Shown here: positions 5,958 to 6,291 of the stretch, piece after piece
Layout of the letters: every line of letters begins with the position of its first letter
Numbering within the stretch: position 1 is the stretch's first letter
From: Bacteroidota bacterium
GTDB taxonomy: Bacteria; Bacteroidota; Bacteroidia; JACCXN01
Reading direction: 5' to 3'
Assembly: GCA_947462515.1 (NCBI GenBank)
Contig: CANHPJ010000112.1
Span: 1-6,291, forward strand
Length of the DNA stretch: 6,291 nt
The notes under the pieces: model-generated
Told to the model about the DNA's origin: nothing
Database searches by the model: none
The model's input: only the letters and a program-made list of their open reading frames with translations
Program-made: the position numbers and the translations under genes

Positions 5958-6291
5958 ATGAAAAGATACTTTAAGTACATATACATACCATTTATTCTTT
6001 TTTTTATACTGAATATTTCTTTTGCGCAGGAAAACTTTACTTCCGAAAAGGATTTAAAAACCAAAGCTCAGCAATATTTTGATGAAGAGAATTTTTTTGC
6101 TTCCCTGCCGCTTTATTCCCAGCTTTTGAGTCTATACCCTAAAAGTGTAGAGTATAATTTTAAGTTTGGTGTCTCACTTATTTATGCTGAATCGGATAAA
6201 AAAAGAGCTATTAAATATTTAGAATGGGTATGTCAGCAGAAAGAGGCCGAGCCATTAGCTTTTTATTATTTGGGTAAGTCGTATCATTTAA
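5958..6291 (+). CDS. Exported TPR-repeat protein (3' truncated by the window end)
   Basis: 111 codons are visible. The first 23 residues form a signal peptide: basic MKRYFK, a hydrophobic core IPFILFFILNIS, and a likely signal peptidase I site at FA|QE; there is no lipobox cysteine. The mature part begins with TSEKDLKTKAQQYFDEENFFASL, a helix pair of the tetratricopeptide type (A-x-x-Y-F-x-x-x-x-F-x-x-x-L-P-L-Y), followed by LYPKSVEYNFKFGVSLIY and AIKYLEWV...PLAFYYLGKSYH, two further TPR-like units. In Bacteroidota this start is common in periplasmic proteins with TPR, WD40-like PD40 repeats and a C-terminal OmpA domain, but that part lies outside the window and is not claimed. The ATG at 5958 is chosen because it gives the intact signal peptide; no Shine-Dalgarno sequence is seen. 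Confidence 0.85.
   Translation, partial: MKRYFKYIYIPFILFFILNISFAQENFTSEKDLKTKAQQYFDEENFFASLPLYSQLLSLYPKSVEYNFKFGVSLIYAESDKKRAIKYLEWVCQQKEAEPLAFYYLGKSYHL

Overview
The window reads as an AT-rich Bacteroidota chromosome (Cytophaga-Flavobacterium-Bacteroides group). The first gene ends in a Por/type IX secretion C-terminal sorting domain, which is restricted to this phylum. Most starts lack a Shine-Dalgarno sequence, and one start has a TAnnTTTG promoter element typical of the phylum. The genus cannot be read from the sequence.

Layout, left to right. Positions 2-1669 are the 3' part of a large secreted beta-propeller (BNR/sortilin-like) protein with a type A T9SS sorting domain, closed by a strong perfect-stem terminator at 1688-1722. 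Positions 1803-2816 encode a complete type I glyceraldehyde-3-phosphate dehydrogenase. Positions 2845-3218 hold a decayed, internally deleted IS256-family element: two recognisable terminal inverted repeats, a transposase N-terminus broken by stops and a frameshift, and a perfect 19-bp inverted repeat in its leader. Positions 3729-3256 (minus strand) encode a pyridoxamine-phosphate-oxidase-fold protein of the general stress protein 26 type. It is divergent from 3889-5169, a complete type II NADH:quinone oxidoreductase. Positions 5170-5957 are non-coding today. They contain a second transposase relic, of the IS5 family (5359 to about 5751), with two nonsense codons and two frameshifts. Positions 5958-6291 are the start of an exported TPR protein cut by the window end.

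How the genes relate: GAPDH makes NADH in glycolysis and NDH-2 reoxidises NADH at the membrane quinone pool, so the two are metabolically complementary. They are separate transcription units with an IS relic between them, so this is not an operon. The secreted propeller protein and the TPR protein are envelope or export genes at the edges. I see no CRISPR array, tRNA, rRNA, phage module, defence island or coherent new multi-gene system. The most interesting material is the pair of IS relics, the perfect hairpin, an unusual domain inserted in the secreted protein, and atypical residues at the cofactor site of GAPDH and the quinone site of NDH-2.
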